Shown piece by piece: positions 43,150-51,585 of a DNA stretch of 64,000 nucleotides. The stretch is from Streptomyces seoulensis (lineage in GTDB: Bacteria > Actinomycetota > Actinomycetes > Streptomycetales > Streptomycetaceae). The stretch is from positions 6,014,001-6,078,000 of the forward strand of contig NZ_CP032229.1 of the NCBI RefSeq assembly GCF_004328625.1. The letters run 5' to 3'. A model generated the notes under the pieces. It was not told the origin of the DNA. It made no database searches and worked only from the letters and a program-made list of their open reading frames with translations. Every line of letters begins with the position of its first letter. Position 1 is the first letter of the stretch. The translations under genes and the position numbers were made by a program.

Positions 43150-44562
43150 TTGAGTCACAAGCGCATGCCCAAGAGGAAGGCCGCGATAGCGGTCGGCGGT
43201 GTCGCGGCGCTCGGAGCGGCGGCCCTGCTGCTGCCCAACGCCAACGCGTCCCAGGACAAGGACACGGCCGCGGCGGGCACCGCGAGGACCCTCAAGGCCA
43301 CCGACGCGACCACGCTCGCCGCCCAGTTGAAGCAGTCCCTCGGCGGCCAGTTCGCCGGCTCCTACTACGACGGCGCCAAGCAGCAGCTCGTCGTGAACGC
43401 GGTCGGTGACGGTGCCGCCGTCGCACGTGCGAAGAGTGCGGGCGCTGTCGTGCGGCAGGTGGAGAACAGCACCGCCGACCTCCAGTCCGCCGCGAAGACG
43501 CTGCGCACCAAGGCGGCCATCCCCGGCACCGCCTGGGCCGTGGACCCGCGCACCAACAAGGTGATCGTCAGCGCCGACTCCACGGTGACCGGCGCCAAGT
43601 GGGACCGGCTGGAGTCCACCGTCGACGGCCTCGGCTCCGGCACCGCCACGCTGAAGAAGACCGGCGGCACCTTCAAGACCTTCGTCTCCGGCGGCGACGC
43701 GATCTTCTCCCAGGTGCAGGGCGGCGGCGTGCGCTGCTCCCTCGGCTTCAACGTCACCGCCTCCGACGGCAGCCCCGCCTTCCTGACCGCCGGTCACTGC
43801 GGGGTCGCGGCCAAGCAGTGGTCCGACTCGCAGACCGGGCAGCCCATCGCCACCGTCGACCAGGCCACCTTCCCCGGCGAGGGCGACTTCTCCCTCGTCA
43901 AGTACGACGACCCGGCGACCGAGGCGCCCAGCGAGGTCAACGCGGGCAACGGCCAGGTCGTGGCGATCACCCAGGCCGCCGAGGCCACCGTCGGCTCCAC
44001 CGTGTTCCGCATGGGCTCCACCACCGGGCTGCACGACGGCCAGGTCACCGGCCTCGACGCCACCGTGAACTTCCAGAGCGAGACCGACCCGGGCGGCGTC
44101 GACACCGTCACCGGTCTCATCCAGACCGACGTGTGCGCCGAGGCCGGCGACAGCGGCGGCTCGCTGTTCACCCAGGAGGGCGCGGCGATCGGGCTGACCT
44201 CCGGCGGCAGCGGCGACTGCGCCAGCGGCGGCGAGACCTTCTTCCAGCCGGTCACCGCCGCCCTCGCGGCCACGGGCGCCACCCTGGGCGACGGCGGCGC
44301 GGGCGCGGGTGCCGGTGCGGGCGACGACCAGGCGGGCGCGGGCGACCAGGCGGGCGCTGGGGACCAGGCAGGTGCGGGCGACCAGGCAGGTGCGGGCGAC
44401 CAGGCCGGTGCCGGTGCCGGTGACCAGGCGGGCGGCGACCAGATCGGCGGCGCCGACGACCAGGCCGGTGCCGGTGCGGACGCGGGCGCGGGTACCGCGC
44501 AGGAGAAGGGCACCGAGCACCACCACCGCAACCGTCACCAGGACGGAAGCTCCGCCAACTGA
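43150..44562 (+). CDS. Secreted S1 (alpha-lytic/streptogrisin-type) protease with repetitive acidic tail
   Basis: A 470-residue preproprotease. Signal peptide AAIAVGGVAALGAAALLLPNANA; pro-region to about residue 190 (KATDATTLAAQLKQSL, VPGTAWAVD-like IPGTAWAVDPRTNKVIV); catalytic triad His216 (LTAGHCG), Asp246 (GEGDFSLVKYD) and Ser335 (AEAGDSGGSLF) with Cys pairs near each. After residue 385 comes a disordered tail of GDQAGA repeats then TEHHHRNRHQDG. TTG 43150 is the likely start: GGAGG is eight bases upstream and the next ATG would be within the signal. It adjoins, divergently, the peptide operon; S. coelicolor appears to have the same pair. Confidence 0.92.
   Translation: MSHKRMPKRKAAIAVGGVAALGAAALLLPNANASQDKDTAAAGTARTLKATDATTLAAQLKQSLGGQFAGSYYDGAKQQLVVNAVGDGAAVARAKSAGAVVRQVENSTADLQSAAKTLRTKAAIPGTAWAVDPRTNKVIVSADSTVTGAKWDRLESTVDGLGSGTATLKKTGGTFKTFVSGGDAIFSQVQGGGVRCSLGFNVTASDGSPAFLTAGHCGVAAKQWSDSQTGQPIATVDQATFPGEGDFSLVKYDDPATEAPSEVNAGNGQVVAITQAAEATVGSTVFRMGSTTGLHDGQVTGLDATVNFQSETDPGGVDTVTGLIQTDVCAEAGDSGGSLFTQEGAAIGLTSGGSGDCASGGETFFQPVTAALAATGATLGDGGAGAGAGAGDDQAGAGDQAGAGDQAGAGDQAGAGDQAGAGAGDQAGGDQIGGADDQAGAGADAGAGTAQEKGTEHHHRNRHQDGSSAN
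44322..44490 (+). repeat. In-frame tandem repeat encoding GDQAGA units
   Basis: Near-identical 18-base units (GCGGGCGACCAGGCGGGC and variants, including GGTGCGGGCGACCAGGCA) are repeated about five times, then more loosely, inside the protease gene. The copy number probably varies by slippage while the frame is kept. Confidence 0.8.
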
Positions 44563-44568
44563 CCGGCC

Positions 44569-44600
44569 GGGTCCGGCCCTTCGGCGGAAGGGCCGGACCC
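44569..44600. terminator. Strong bidirectional terminator
   Basis: GGGTCCGGCCCTTC and GAAGGGCCGGACCC pair perfectly over 14 bases with a 4-base loop, 7 bases after the protease stop and 17 before the end of the converging phosphatase gene. Confidence 0.88.
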
Positions 44601-44616
44601 TCCGCGGGCCGGGCGC

Positions 44617-46737
44617 TCATCTGCCGTCCCGAGCCCGCAGCAACAGCACCGCCACGTCGTCCACCCGCTCCCGGCCCGCCGTCCCGTGCCGGACCAGCGC
44701 GTCCGCCACGTCCTCCAGCGGACCGTCACCCGCCTCGGAGAACAGCGCGCCCAGGTCGACCAGCGCGTCCTCGATGTCCACACCGGGCGACTCCACCAGT
44801 CCGTCCGTATAAAGAGCGAGCACCGAACCCGGCGCCAGCGTCACCTCCGTCGTCGGGTACACCGCCTCCGAGTCGATGCCGAGCAACGGGCCCCCGGCCA
44901 GGTCCAGCACCCGTACCCGCCCGTCCGGACGACGGAGCAGCGGCGGCGGATGACCCGCCCGCGCCATGACGGCCCGGCCGTGCGCGGGGTCGAGGCGGAG
45001 ATAGAGGCAGCTGGCGAACAGCTCGGTACCGAGGTCGATCAGCAGCCGGTTGATGCTCCCCATCACCTCGCCCGGCGCCTGCCCCACCGCGCTGTAGGCG
45101 CGCACCCCGGTGCGGATCTGGCCCATCAGCGCCGCCGCCGTCACGTTGTGCCCCTGGACGTCGCCGATCACGGCGGACGCCTGCGGCCGGGTCGGCACCA
45201 GATCGTAGAAGTCGCCGCCGATCTCCATGCCCCGGGTCGCAGGGAGATAGCGCGCGGCGGCCTCGATGCCGGGCGGCGGGCACAGCGAGTGCGGCAGCAG
45301 CGCCTCCTGGAGCCCGTGCGCCAGCCGGTGTTTGGCGTCGTACAGCATCGTCCGCTCCAGCGCCTGGGCGATCAGCCCGCCGAGGCTGGTCAGCACCGCC
45401 CGCTCCTCGGCGGGGAAGGAGTGCGGCTCGGCGTACGCCAGGACACACGTCCCCACCGGGCGCCCGGAGGCCACCAGCGGCAGATACGCCCAGGCCGCGA
45501 AGCCGTCCCGGGTCTCGCGCCGGACCGGGTACAGCCGCTCCATGTGCTCCACCGACTCGAAGAACGCGGGCACCCCGCTCGTCAACGCCTGCGCGCCCGG
45601 CGTCCGTTCGGTCAGCGGCATCCCGTCGAACCGGTGCACCACCCGCTCGTCCGGGAACCCACGGTGCCCGAGCACCCGCATCCGGCCCTCCTCGGCGGCG
45701 AGCAGGACCAGCGCCCGGCTGCCGACCGCCGGACCCACCTCGTCCGCGACCAGCTGCACCAGGTCGTCCACCGCCACCGCCTCGGTCAGCGCCCCCGTCA
45801 GGCTCAGCAGCCGCGAGATCGTCACCAGCCGGTGCGGCGCGCCCGCCGGTACGTCCGTGCGCTCGGTGAGCACCCGGACCCGGGTGATGCGCACGCTCAG
45901 CCCGGTGCTGCCCGGATAGAGCCGGAAGGACAGCCAGTGGCCGGGCGGCCGCAGCGCCACGAACGAGGTCGGCATGCGGCTGATCAGCGCGGCCCGGTAA
46001 CGGTCCTCGTACAGCGGGTCGTTGAGCCACGGCACCGACACCCAGGGCAGGGTGCCGAGGAGTTCGGTGGCGGGCCGGCCGAGGAGTTCGGCGGCCGCCG
46101 CGTTGACGTGGCCGATCCGGCCGTGCAGGTCGAGCGAGACCAGCCCGTACGGCAGCCGGGCCACCATCCGCGCCGCCTCCAGCGGACCCAGCTCGTCCGC
46201 GACTGCCGCGTCCGGAGTCGCCACGAGGTCCCGCTCGGCGCCCAGGGGCCGGTGCTCGGCCGACGCCCGCGCCAGCAGCCGGGTCAGCCGCTCGCCCCCC
46301 GCCGTCAGCAGCGTCCGCTCCCGCTCGGTCAGCTCCGGGCCGTGCCCGGCCGGCCAGGTCACGAACACCGAGCCGAGCACGGCGTCGTCCGTGGCCAGCG
46401 GCAGCGCGGCCAGCGCGAACGGGTACGGCAGCACCACGGCGACGCGCGGGAAGCGGCGCGCCATCTCCTCACCGCCGCCGACCCACACCGGCCGCCGCTG
46501 CCGCACCGCCTGCGCGACCGGGATCGGCGCGCTCACCCCGACCCGCTCCCACGGCGCGGCGAACGCCCTCGGCAGGCCCGCCATCACCGCCATCTCCAGC
46601 ACCGGCACGTCCGGCCGCAGCAGATAGACCGCACCGGAGTGCGCGCCCACGTCCTCCATCATCGCGGCCAGGGCGACCGAGAGCAGCGGCCGCCCGGCCT
46701 CCGGGGGTTCCCGCGCGGGGTCCGGCGTGTCGGACAC
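44617..46737 (-). CDS. SpoIIE-type PP2C phosphatase with GAF and PAS sensors
   Basis: A 706-residue protein: GAF domain (about 20-170, AHSGAVYLLRPDVPVLEM), PAS-like domain (about 205-320, ARLPYGLVSLDLHGRIGHVNAAA), second GAF (about 340-480, DEVGPAVGSRALVLLAAEEG), then SpoIIE phosphatase (about 490-705) with GGDFYDLV, IGDVQGHNVTAAALMGQIR, AGHPPPLL, YTDGLVES and RVDDVAVLLLR. It should dephosphorylate a STAS anti-sigma antagonist in response to a bound small molecule. GTG 46737 follows GGAGG by eight bases. Divergent from a second SpoIIE gene. Confidence 0.92.
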   Translation of the reverse strand: MSDTPDPAREPPEAGRPLLSVALAAMMEDVGAHSGAVYLLRPDVPVLEMAVMAGLPRAFAAPWERVGVSAPIPVAQAVRQRRPVWVGGGEEMARRFPRVAVVLPYPFALAALPLATDDAVLGSVFVTWPAGHGPELTERERTLLTAGGERLTRLLARASAEHRPLGAERDLVATPDAAVADELGPLEAARMVARLPYGLVSLDLHGRIGHVNAAAAELLGRPATELLGTLPWVSVPWLNDPLYEDRYRAALISRMPTSFVALRPPGHWLSFRLYPGSTGLSVRITRVRVLTERTDVPAGAPHRLVTISRLLSLTGALTEAVAVDDLVQLVADEVGPAVGSRALVLLAAEEGRMRVLGHRGFPDERVVHRFDGMPLTERTPGAQALTSGVPAFFESVEHMERLYPVRRETRDGFAAWAYLPLVASGRPVGTCVLAYAEPHSFPAEERAVLTSLGGLIAQALERTMLYDAKHRLAHGLQEALLPHSLCPPPGIEAAARYLPATRGMEIGGDFYDLVPTRPQASAVIGDVQGHNVTAAALMGQIRTGVRAYSAVGQAPGEVMGSINRLLIDLGTELFASCLYLRLDPAHGRAVMARAGHPPPLLRRPDGRVRVLDLAGGPLLGIDSEAVYPTTEVTLAPGSVLALYTDGLVESPGVDIEDALVDLGALFSEAGDGPLEDVADALVRHGTAGRERVDDVAVLLLRARDGR

Positions 46738-46948
46738 GCCGACCACCTCCTCGTACGGCCCTCGTGCCCCGGCCTGCGGACGAGTCCCACCTCTGGGAAT
46801 TCGCCGAGTACCCCCTCCCGACACCGCTCATGCCGAGCGGAAAGGACCGATACGCGCACCCGGAAGGCTTTCGGGGCAATCGCGCGGTAGGGAAAAACCA
46901 CGTGCGGTCGGTGCACAGGGGCTGCGCCGCGCGCCCGTACGCGCTGTA

Positions 46949-49402
46949 ATGGCCAACGTGGCGAGTGAGGGTGCTGCGGTGCGCAGGACGGGAGCCGGGC
47001 GTGCCGAGCACGTCCTCGCCACACTCATGGCCGCGCCCGCCTCCGACGACCGGCTCCGCCGCGTCCTGGAACAGGCGCTCGTCCTCGCCGGCGCCTCGTT
47101 CGCCGGGGTGTACGCCCCCGGCGACGACCCCGCCGTGCTGTGCCTGGCCGAGTCCGCCGGCCTGCCCGGCTCGCTGTACGGCCTGCGCGACGGCTACCCC
47201 ACGGGCGGCGGCGCCCCGGTCGCCGAGGCCCACCGCACCGGCCGTCCCGTCTGGCTCGCCCCCGCCGACGTGGCCGACCGCGCCGAGGGCCGCCGCACCC
47301 CCGCACCGGACTTCTCCCTCGCCGCCCTGCCCCTCGCCGGACCGGGCGGCGGCGCGCTGCTGGCGGTCGCGGAGCGGCCCGGAGGGTTCGACGCGGGGGA
47401 GCGGGCCACGCTGGAACTGATCGCCCGCGCCGTCGCCGTCCCCGAGCCCGGCCCCGCCGACTCCCGCGAACCGGCCGCCGACGCCTTCAGCCTCGCCATG
47501 GACACCGGCCGGGTGGAGGTCGGCGACGAGATCCTGCGCCTCTTCGGGATAGGGCGCGACGAGTTCGACGGCAAGGTGGAGACGCTTCTCGGGCTCACGG
47601 TGCCCGAGGACCTGCCCTCGCTGATGTCGGTGGTGGAGCCCGACCACATGTCCCTGGACGAGCGCGAGCTGGAGTTCCGCGTCCGCCGGCCGTCCGGGGG
47701 GCTGCGCTGGCTCCGGCTGCGCGGGCGGCTGGTGCCCGGCGGGGAGGGCAGACCGGCCCGGCTGGTGGGCACCGTCGCGGACGCCACCAAGCTGCGCTCC
47801 GACGTCACCGACGTGGCCCGCGTCCAGCGCCTCGCCGCCGACCTCGCCACCGCCGGCACCGTCAAGGACGTGGGGCACGCCGTCGTCGACGCGCTGCGCA
47901 AGCCCCTGCGCGCCGACCGCATCGCGCTGGCCGAACTGGAGAACGACCGCCTCGTCGTCACCGTCCTCGACCCGCCCGAACCCGAGGCATGGCCCGAACT
48001 ATGGCGGGCCGAGTGGCGCGGGGAGTGGCCCGACGCCCCCGTACGCGCCATGCCCGCCCTCGCCGCCGCGCTGCGCGACGGCCGCGCCCACATCTGGCCC
48101 GCCGGCTCCGTCCTGGAACCCGGTCTCTCCGGGGTCGGCCCCGGCGGGCTCGCCGTGCTGCCGCTGCCCGCGGGCGGACGGATGGCCGGGGCCTGCCTGA
48201 TCGGCTGGGACCGCCCGCACGAGTTCGCCCCCGACGAGCGCGCCCTGCTCACCGCCTGCGCCGCCCTCGCCGGACAGGCCCTGCGCCGCGCCCACGCCTT
48301 CGACGCCGAGCACGAACTCGTCGGCATGCTCCAGCGCACCCTGCTGCCCCACCGGCTGCCCCGGCTGCCCGGCGCCAAGGCCGTCGCCCGCTACCTCCCC
48401 GCCACCGAGGGCCTGGAGGTCGGCGGCGACTGGTACGACGTGATCCCGCTCGCCGACAACCACGTGGCCTTCGTCATCGGCGACGTCCAGGGCCACAACG
48501 CGGGCGCCGCCACCCTCATGGGCCAGATGCGCACCGCCCTGCGCGCCTACGCCGCCGAGGGCCACCCGCCCGACGTGGTCGTCGCCCACGCCAACCGGCT
48601 GCTCCTGGACATGGAGACCGACCTCTTCGCCACCTGCGTCTACGTCGACATCGACATGGAGCAGGGCACCGCCCTCTGCGTACGCGCCGGGCACCCGCAG
48701 CCGGTGCTGCGCCACCCGGACGGCAGTACGGAGACCGTGCAGGCCGAGGGCGGACCGCCACTCGGGGTGCTCACCCGGGCGGAGTACCCGATGACCCCGC
48801 TGAAACTCAGGCCCGGCACGGTCCTCGCGCTCACCACCGACGGCCTGGTGGAGTCGTCCGGCACCGACCTCGACACCGGCATGGACCGGCTGGCCCGCGA
48901 CCTCGCCGCCGCCGACCCCGCCCACCTCGGCCGGACCGCCGACGCCCTGCTCGCGGGCGCCCACCGGGGCGACGACGTGGCGCTGCTGCTGGTCCGCTAC
49001 GACGGCATGGCCGTGCGCCCGCGCCGCGAGAGCTGGAGCGTGTGGCGGGTCCCGGAGGCGGTACGGCACGCCCGGCGGTTCGTCCGCCGCACCCTGCGCG
49101 CCTGGGAACTGCCGAAGGACACCGCCGACACCGCGCTGCTGGTGGTGTCCGAGCTGGTCACCAACGCCCTCGTGCACACCGAGGGGCAGGTACGGCTCGA
49201 CCTCAGCCTGGTCGGCCACCGGCTGCGCATCGCGGTCACCGACTCCTCGCCGCGCGGACCCCTCAAGCCGACCAGCGTCGGCTGGGAGGCCACCGGCGGC
49301 CGGGGCGTCCTGCTGGTCGAGGCGGTCTCGCACGCCTGGGGCACCGTCCCGGTCAGCGGCGGCAAGCAGGTGTGGGCGGAGCTGGTGACCGACGGGACGT
49401 GA
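46949..49402 (+). CDS. SpoIIE-type phosphatase with GAF/PAS sensors and C-terminal anti-sigma kinase domain
   Basis: An 817-residue protein: GAF (about 25-150), PAS-like (about 170-275, LRLFGIGRDEFDGKVETLL), GAF (about 285-450), SpoIIE phosphatase (about 455-680; GGDWYDVI, IGDVQGHNAGAATLMGQM, LTTDGLVES, RGDDVALLLVR) and a HATPase domain (about 690-815; LVVSELVTNALVHTEG, GGRGVLLVEAVS). Having both phosphatase and RsbW-like kinase in one chain gives a switch acting on one STAS partner. ATG 46949 or GTG 46958 could start it; TGTAAT seven bases before the GTG favours a leaderless mRNA beginning there. Confidence 0.9.
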   Translation: MANVASEGAAVRRTGAGRAEHVLATLMAAPASDDRLRRVLEQALVLAGASFAGVYAPGDDPAVLCLAESAGLPGSLYGLRDGYPTGGGAPVAEAHRTGRPVWLAPADVADRAEGRRTPAPDFSLAALPLAGPGGGALLAVAERPGGFDAGERATLELIARAVAVPEPGPADSREPAADAFSLAMDTGRVEVGDEILRLFGIGRDEFDGKVETLLGLTVPEDLPSLMSVVEPDHMSLDERELEFRVRRPSGGLRWLRLRGRLVPGGEGRPARLVGTVADATKLRSDVTDVARVQRLAADLATAGTVKDVGHAVVDALRKPLRADRIALAELENDRLVVTVLDPPEPEAWPELWRAEWRGEWPDAPVRAMPALAAALRDGRAHIWPAGSVLEPGLSGVGPGGLAVLPLPAGGRMAGACLIGWDRPHEFAPDERALLTACAALAGQALRRAHAFDAEHELVGMLQRTLLPHRLPRLPGAKAVARYLPATEGLEVGGDWYDVIPLADNHVAFVIGDVQGHNAGAATLMGQMRTALRAYAAEGHPPDVVVAHANRLLLDMETDLFATCVYVDIDMEQGTALCVRAGHPQPVLRHPDGSTETVQAEGGPPLGVLTRAEYPMTPLKLRPGTVLALTTDGLVESSGTDLDTGMDRLARDLAAADPAHLGRTADALLAGAHRGDDVALLLVRYDGMAVRPRRESWSVWRVPEAVRHARRFVRRTLRAWELPKDTADTALLVVSELVTNALVHTEGQVRLDLSLVGHRLRIAVTDSSPRGPLKPTSVGWEATGGRGVLLVEAVSHAWGTVPVSGGKQVWAELVTDGT

Positions 49403-49527
49403 GGAGCGGGTGGGGGATGAGAGAGCTCGACGAGGCGGGCGACGAGGCCCGGCGACAGGCAGCGGCGGACGGCGCGGACGGCCGTCCCGAGTGGCGGGTT
49501 CGCCCGGCGTGCCTAGGGTCGGTTGGT

Positions 49528-49797
49528 GTGGCACACACCTTCGAAGAACTGGTCCAGAAGCAGCGCGCGGCCGCCGCGGCACACGCCATGGTGGACGAGC
49601 TGCGGGAGACCTACGGGCCCCCGGCCGAGCGGGCCATGACCGGCGCCCAGTCCGGCACGTACGAGACCGCCCTGCGCGCCTGGCGCGACCTGGCCCGCGA
49701 TGTGCAGACCGCGCTCAGCGAGTACGCCCGCGACACCGGGCGGGCCCGCGCCGAGATCGAGGCCGAGGTGGAACGGGCGGCGGCCGCCGGGGACTGA
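49528..49797 (+). CDS. Small helical protein, leaderless
   Basis: An 89-residue soluble helical protein (HTFEELVQKQRAAAAAHAMV, YETALRAWRDLARDVQTALS, IEAEVERAAAAGD), low in aromatic residues, of unknown function. TAGGGT at 49514-49519 lies eight bases before the GTG, suggesting leaderless transcription separate from the SpoIIE gene. A longer in-frame start at 49417 would add a low-quality sequence. Confidence 0.65.
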   Translation: MAHTFEELVQKQRAAAAAHAMVDELRETYGPPAERAMTGAQSGTYETALRAWRDLARDVQTALSEYARDTGRARAEIEAEVERAAAAGD

Positions 49798-49818
49798 CCC
49801 GGACAGCGGGCACGCGAA

Positions 49819-49846
49819 GGCCCGGCACCCGTGCGGGTACCGGGCC
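49819..49846. terminator. Terminator between convergent genes
   Basis: GGCCCGGCACCCG and CGGGTACCGGGCC pair over 13 bases with one mismatch and a 2-base loop, between the small helical protein gene and the isochorismatase gene. Confidence 0.75.
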
Positions 49847-49858
49847 GTCCCGCCGTGC

Positions 49859-50443
49859 TCAGCCGTGGGTCTTGGCCAGCAGTTCGAGGATCTCCGCCGT
49901 CGTACCGCTCTCCCCGAGGCGGGGGAAGATCCGCTCGACGCTGTTGGTGTGCGCCTCCGCGTCGGCGTCGGCCATGGCGTCGATGGCCAGGGTGACGTTG
50001 TAGCCGGCCGCGTACGCGTCCCGGGCGGTGGACTCCACGCCGATGCTGGTGGCGATGCCGGTGAGCACGATCTGCGTGACGCCCCGGCGGCGCAGCTGCA
50101 CCTCCAGGTCGGTGCCGAACAGGGCGCTCCAGTTGTGCTTGGTGACCAGGACGTCACCGGCGTGCCCGGTCAGCTCGTCCACGATCACGTCCCAGCCCTC
50201 GGGGAAGGACAGCCCGCGCGCCTGGCGCTCGGTACGGCCGGGCACCGCGTCCGCGCCGTCGGCGGCGAAGGAGACCCGGACCAGCACCACGGGCAGGTCA
50301 CGGGCGCGGAAGGCGTCGGCCAGCTCGGCACTGCGGGCCACCACATCGGCGGCGCTGTGCGGCTGGACGGGCATCGCCGTGATCCCGGCCTGGAGGTCGA
50401 TCACGACAAGGGCGGTACGGGGGTCGAGCGTGGTGACGGACAT
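49859..50443 (-). CDS. Isochorismatase-family hydrolase lacking the catalytic Cys
   Basis: A 194-residue isochorismatase-fold protein: nucleophile-assisting Asp in TALVVIDLQAGI, Lys in VLVTKHNWSAL, and the loop LTGIATSIGVESTARDA. In amidase-type members the loop reads TxxCVxxTA; here Cys is Gly, as in true isochorismatases that hydrolyse a vinyl ether rather than an amide. Gene context (MarR repressor 31 bases upstream, same strand) suggests an inducible catabolic or detoxifying role. ATG has GAAAGG upstream. Confidence 0.87.
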   Translation of the reverse strand: MSVTTLDPRTALVVIDLQAGITAMPVQPHSAADVVARSAELADAFRARDLPVVLVRVSFAADGADAVPGRTERQARGLSFPEGWDVIVDELTGHAGDVLVTKHNWSALFGTDLEVQLRRRGVTQIVLTGIATSIGVESTARDAYAAGYNVTLAIDAMADADAEAHTNSVERIFPRLGESGTTAEILELLAKTHG

Positions 50444-50474
50444 GCGTCGGCCTTTCGAGAAGGGTGGGGGGTGT

Positions 50475-50912
50475 TCAGGGGCGGGACAGCCGCTCCAGCA
50501 GCTCCAGCGCGGTCAGCACCGTCTCCCGCTCGTCCTCGGTGAACCGGTCCTGGAAGGCGCGGGCCAGCCACTCCTCGCGCAGTTGCCGGTTGCCCTCCAC
50601 GCGGGCGCGGCCCGCCTCGGTGAGGGTGACGAGCTGACGGCGGCCGTCGTCCGGGTCGGGGGCGCGGCGGATGAGTCCCTGCTGGTCCAGCGCGGCGAGG
50701 GTGGCGGCCATGGACTGCGGGCGTACGCCCTCGGCGGCGGCGAGCGCGCTCGCCGTGGCCGCGCCGTGCTTCCCGACCAGGGAGAGCGCGGACTCCTGCG
50801 GGGGCGTGAGATCGGCGTCCCGCGCCACCTCACGGATACGGCGCCGCAGCCGGCTGAACACCACCCGCAGGTCGCGTGCCGCGCGGGCGGCCGAACCGGA
50901 GATGTGGACCAT
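50475..50912 (-). CDS. MarR-family regulator
   Basis: A 145-residue winged-helix protein: LTPPQESALSLVGKHGAATASAL, recognition helix PQSMAATLAALDQQGLI and wing RAPDPDDGRRQLVTLTEAG. It is the first gene of an operon with the isochorismatase and probably represses that operon and itself; a candidate operator lies in the 88-bp gap to the divergent phosphoesterase. ATG 50912 or a GTG three codons earlier may start it. Confidence 0.9.
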   Translation of the reverse strand: MVHISGSAARAARDLRVVFSRLRRRIREVARDADLTPPQESALSLVGKHGAATASALAAAEGVRPQSMAATLAALDQQGLIRRAPDPDDGRRQLVTLTEAGRARVEGNRQLREEWLARAFQDRFTEDERETVLTALELLERLSRP

Positions 50913-50943
50913 GCCCGCCACCGTAAGGAGAGGCAGCCCAGCC

Positions 50944-50963
50944 TGTCCAGTTCGGACTGTTCA
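50944..50963. promoter_or_regulatory. Candidate MarR operator
   Basis: TGTCCAGTTCGGACTGTTCA is an imperfect palindrome (core CAGTTCGGACTG) in the gap between the MarR gene and the phosphoesterase gene, next to the proposed -35 of the latter (TTTACC at 50966-50971). Position fits MarR autorepression. Confidence 0.45.
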
Positions 50964-50965
50964 GT

Positions 50966-50994
50966 TTTACCTGTCTATTGCGCTTGCCTACGCT
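50966..50994 (+). promoter_or_regulatory. Promoter of the leaderless phosphoesterase gene
   Basis: TTTACC (50966-50971), a 17-base spacer and TACGCT (50989-50994) end six bases before the GTG at 51001, so the mRNA should start at the GTG. Confidence 0.6.
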
Positions 50995-51000
50995 GGAGCC

Positions 51001-51495
51001 GTGCGCCTCCTGCTGATGTCCGACACCCACCTGCCGAAGCGGGCCAAGCGGCTCCCGGACCGCCTGCTCGCCGAACTCCCCCACGCCGACGTGGTGTTCC
51101 ACGCCGGTGACTGGGTGGACACCGCCACCCTCGACCTGCTGGAAACCGGGAGCCGCCGCCTGATCGGGGTGTACGGCAACAACGACGGCGACGACCTGCG
51201 CGCCCGGCTGCCCGAGGTGGCGTACGCCGAGCTGGGCGGCCTGCGTTTCGGCGTGGTGCACGAGACCGGCCCGGCCCGGGGCCGCGAGGCCCGCTGCGCC
51301 GAGCGCTTCCCCGACCTGGACGTCCTCGTCTTCGGGCACAGCCACATCCCCTGGGACACCACCGCCCCCGGCGGCCTCCGCCTGCTCAACCCCGGCTCCC
51401 CGACCGACCGCCGACGCCAGCCGCACGCCACCTACATGACCGCCACCGTCGCGGACGGCGCGCTCACCGACCTCACCACGCACACGCTTCCGTAG
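51001..51495 (+). CDS. YfcE/MJ0936-type metallophosphoesterase
   Basis: A 164-residue calcineurin-like phosphoesterase with all metal motifs: MSDTHLPKRA, VVFHAGDWVD, VYGNNDGD, FGVVHETG and VFGHSHIP, then LLNPGSPTDRR. Small members hydrolyse phosphodiesters such as cyclic or bis-nucleotide substrates. Apparently leaderless. Confidence 0.9.
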   Translation: MRLLLMSDTHLPKRAKRLPDRLLAELPHADVVFHAGDWVDTATLDLLETGSRRLIGVYGNNDGDDLRARLPEVAYAELGGLRFGVVHETGPARGREARCAERFPDLDVLVFGHSHIPWDTTAPGGLRLLNPGSPTDRRRQPHATYMTATVADGALTDLTTHTLP

Positions 51496-51585
51496 CCCCC
51501 GCGTCGGCGCGCGCGATCCGGGTACTGCTGTTCTGCTGGAGCGAGGGCCCGCGCGGGCTCTTCGTGACGTTCTCCGGAGAGGCGT

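Noticed and set aside
44322..44490. CRISPR-like direct repeats
   Set aside because: The units are contiguous, in frame and encode GDQAGA; there are no unique spacers.
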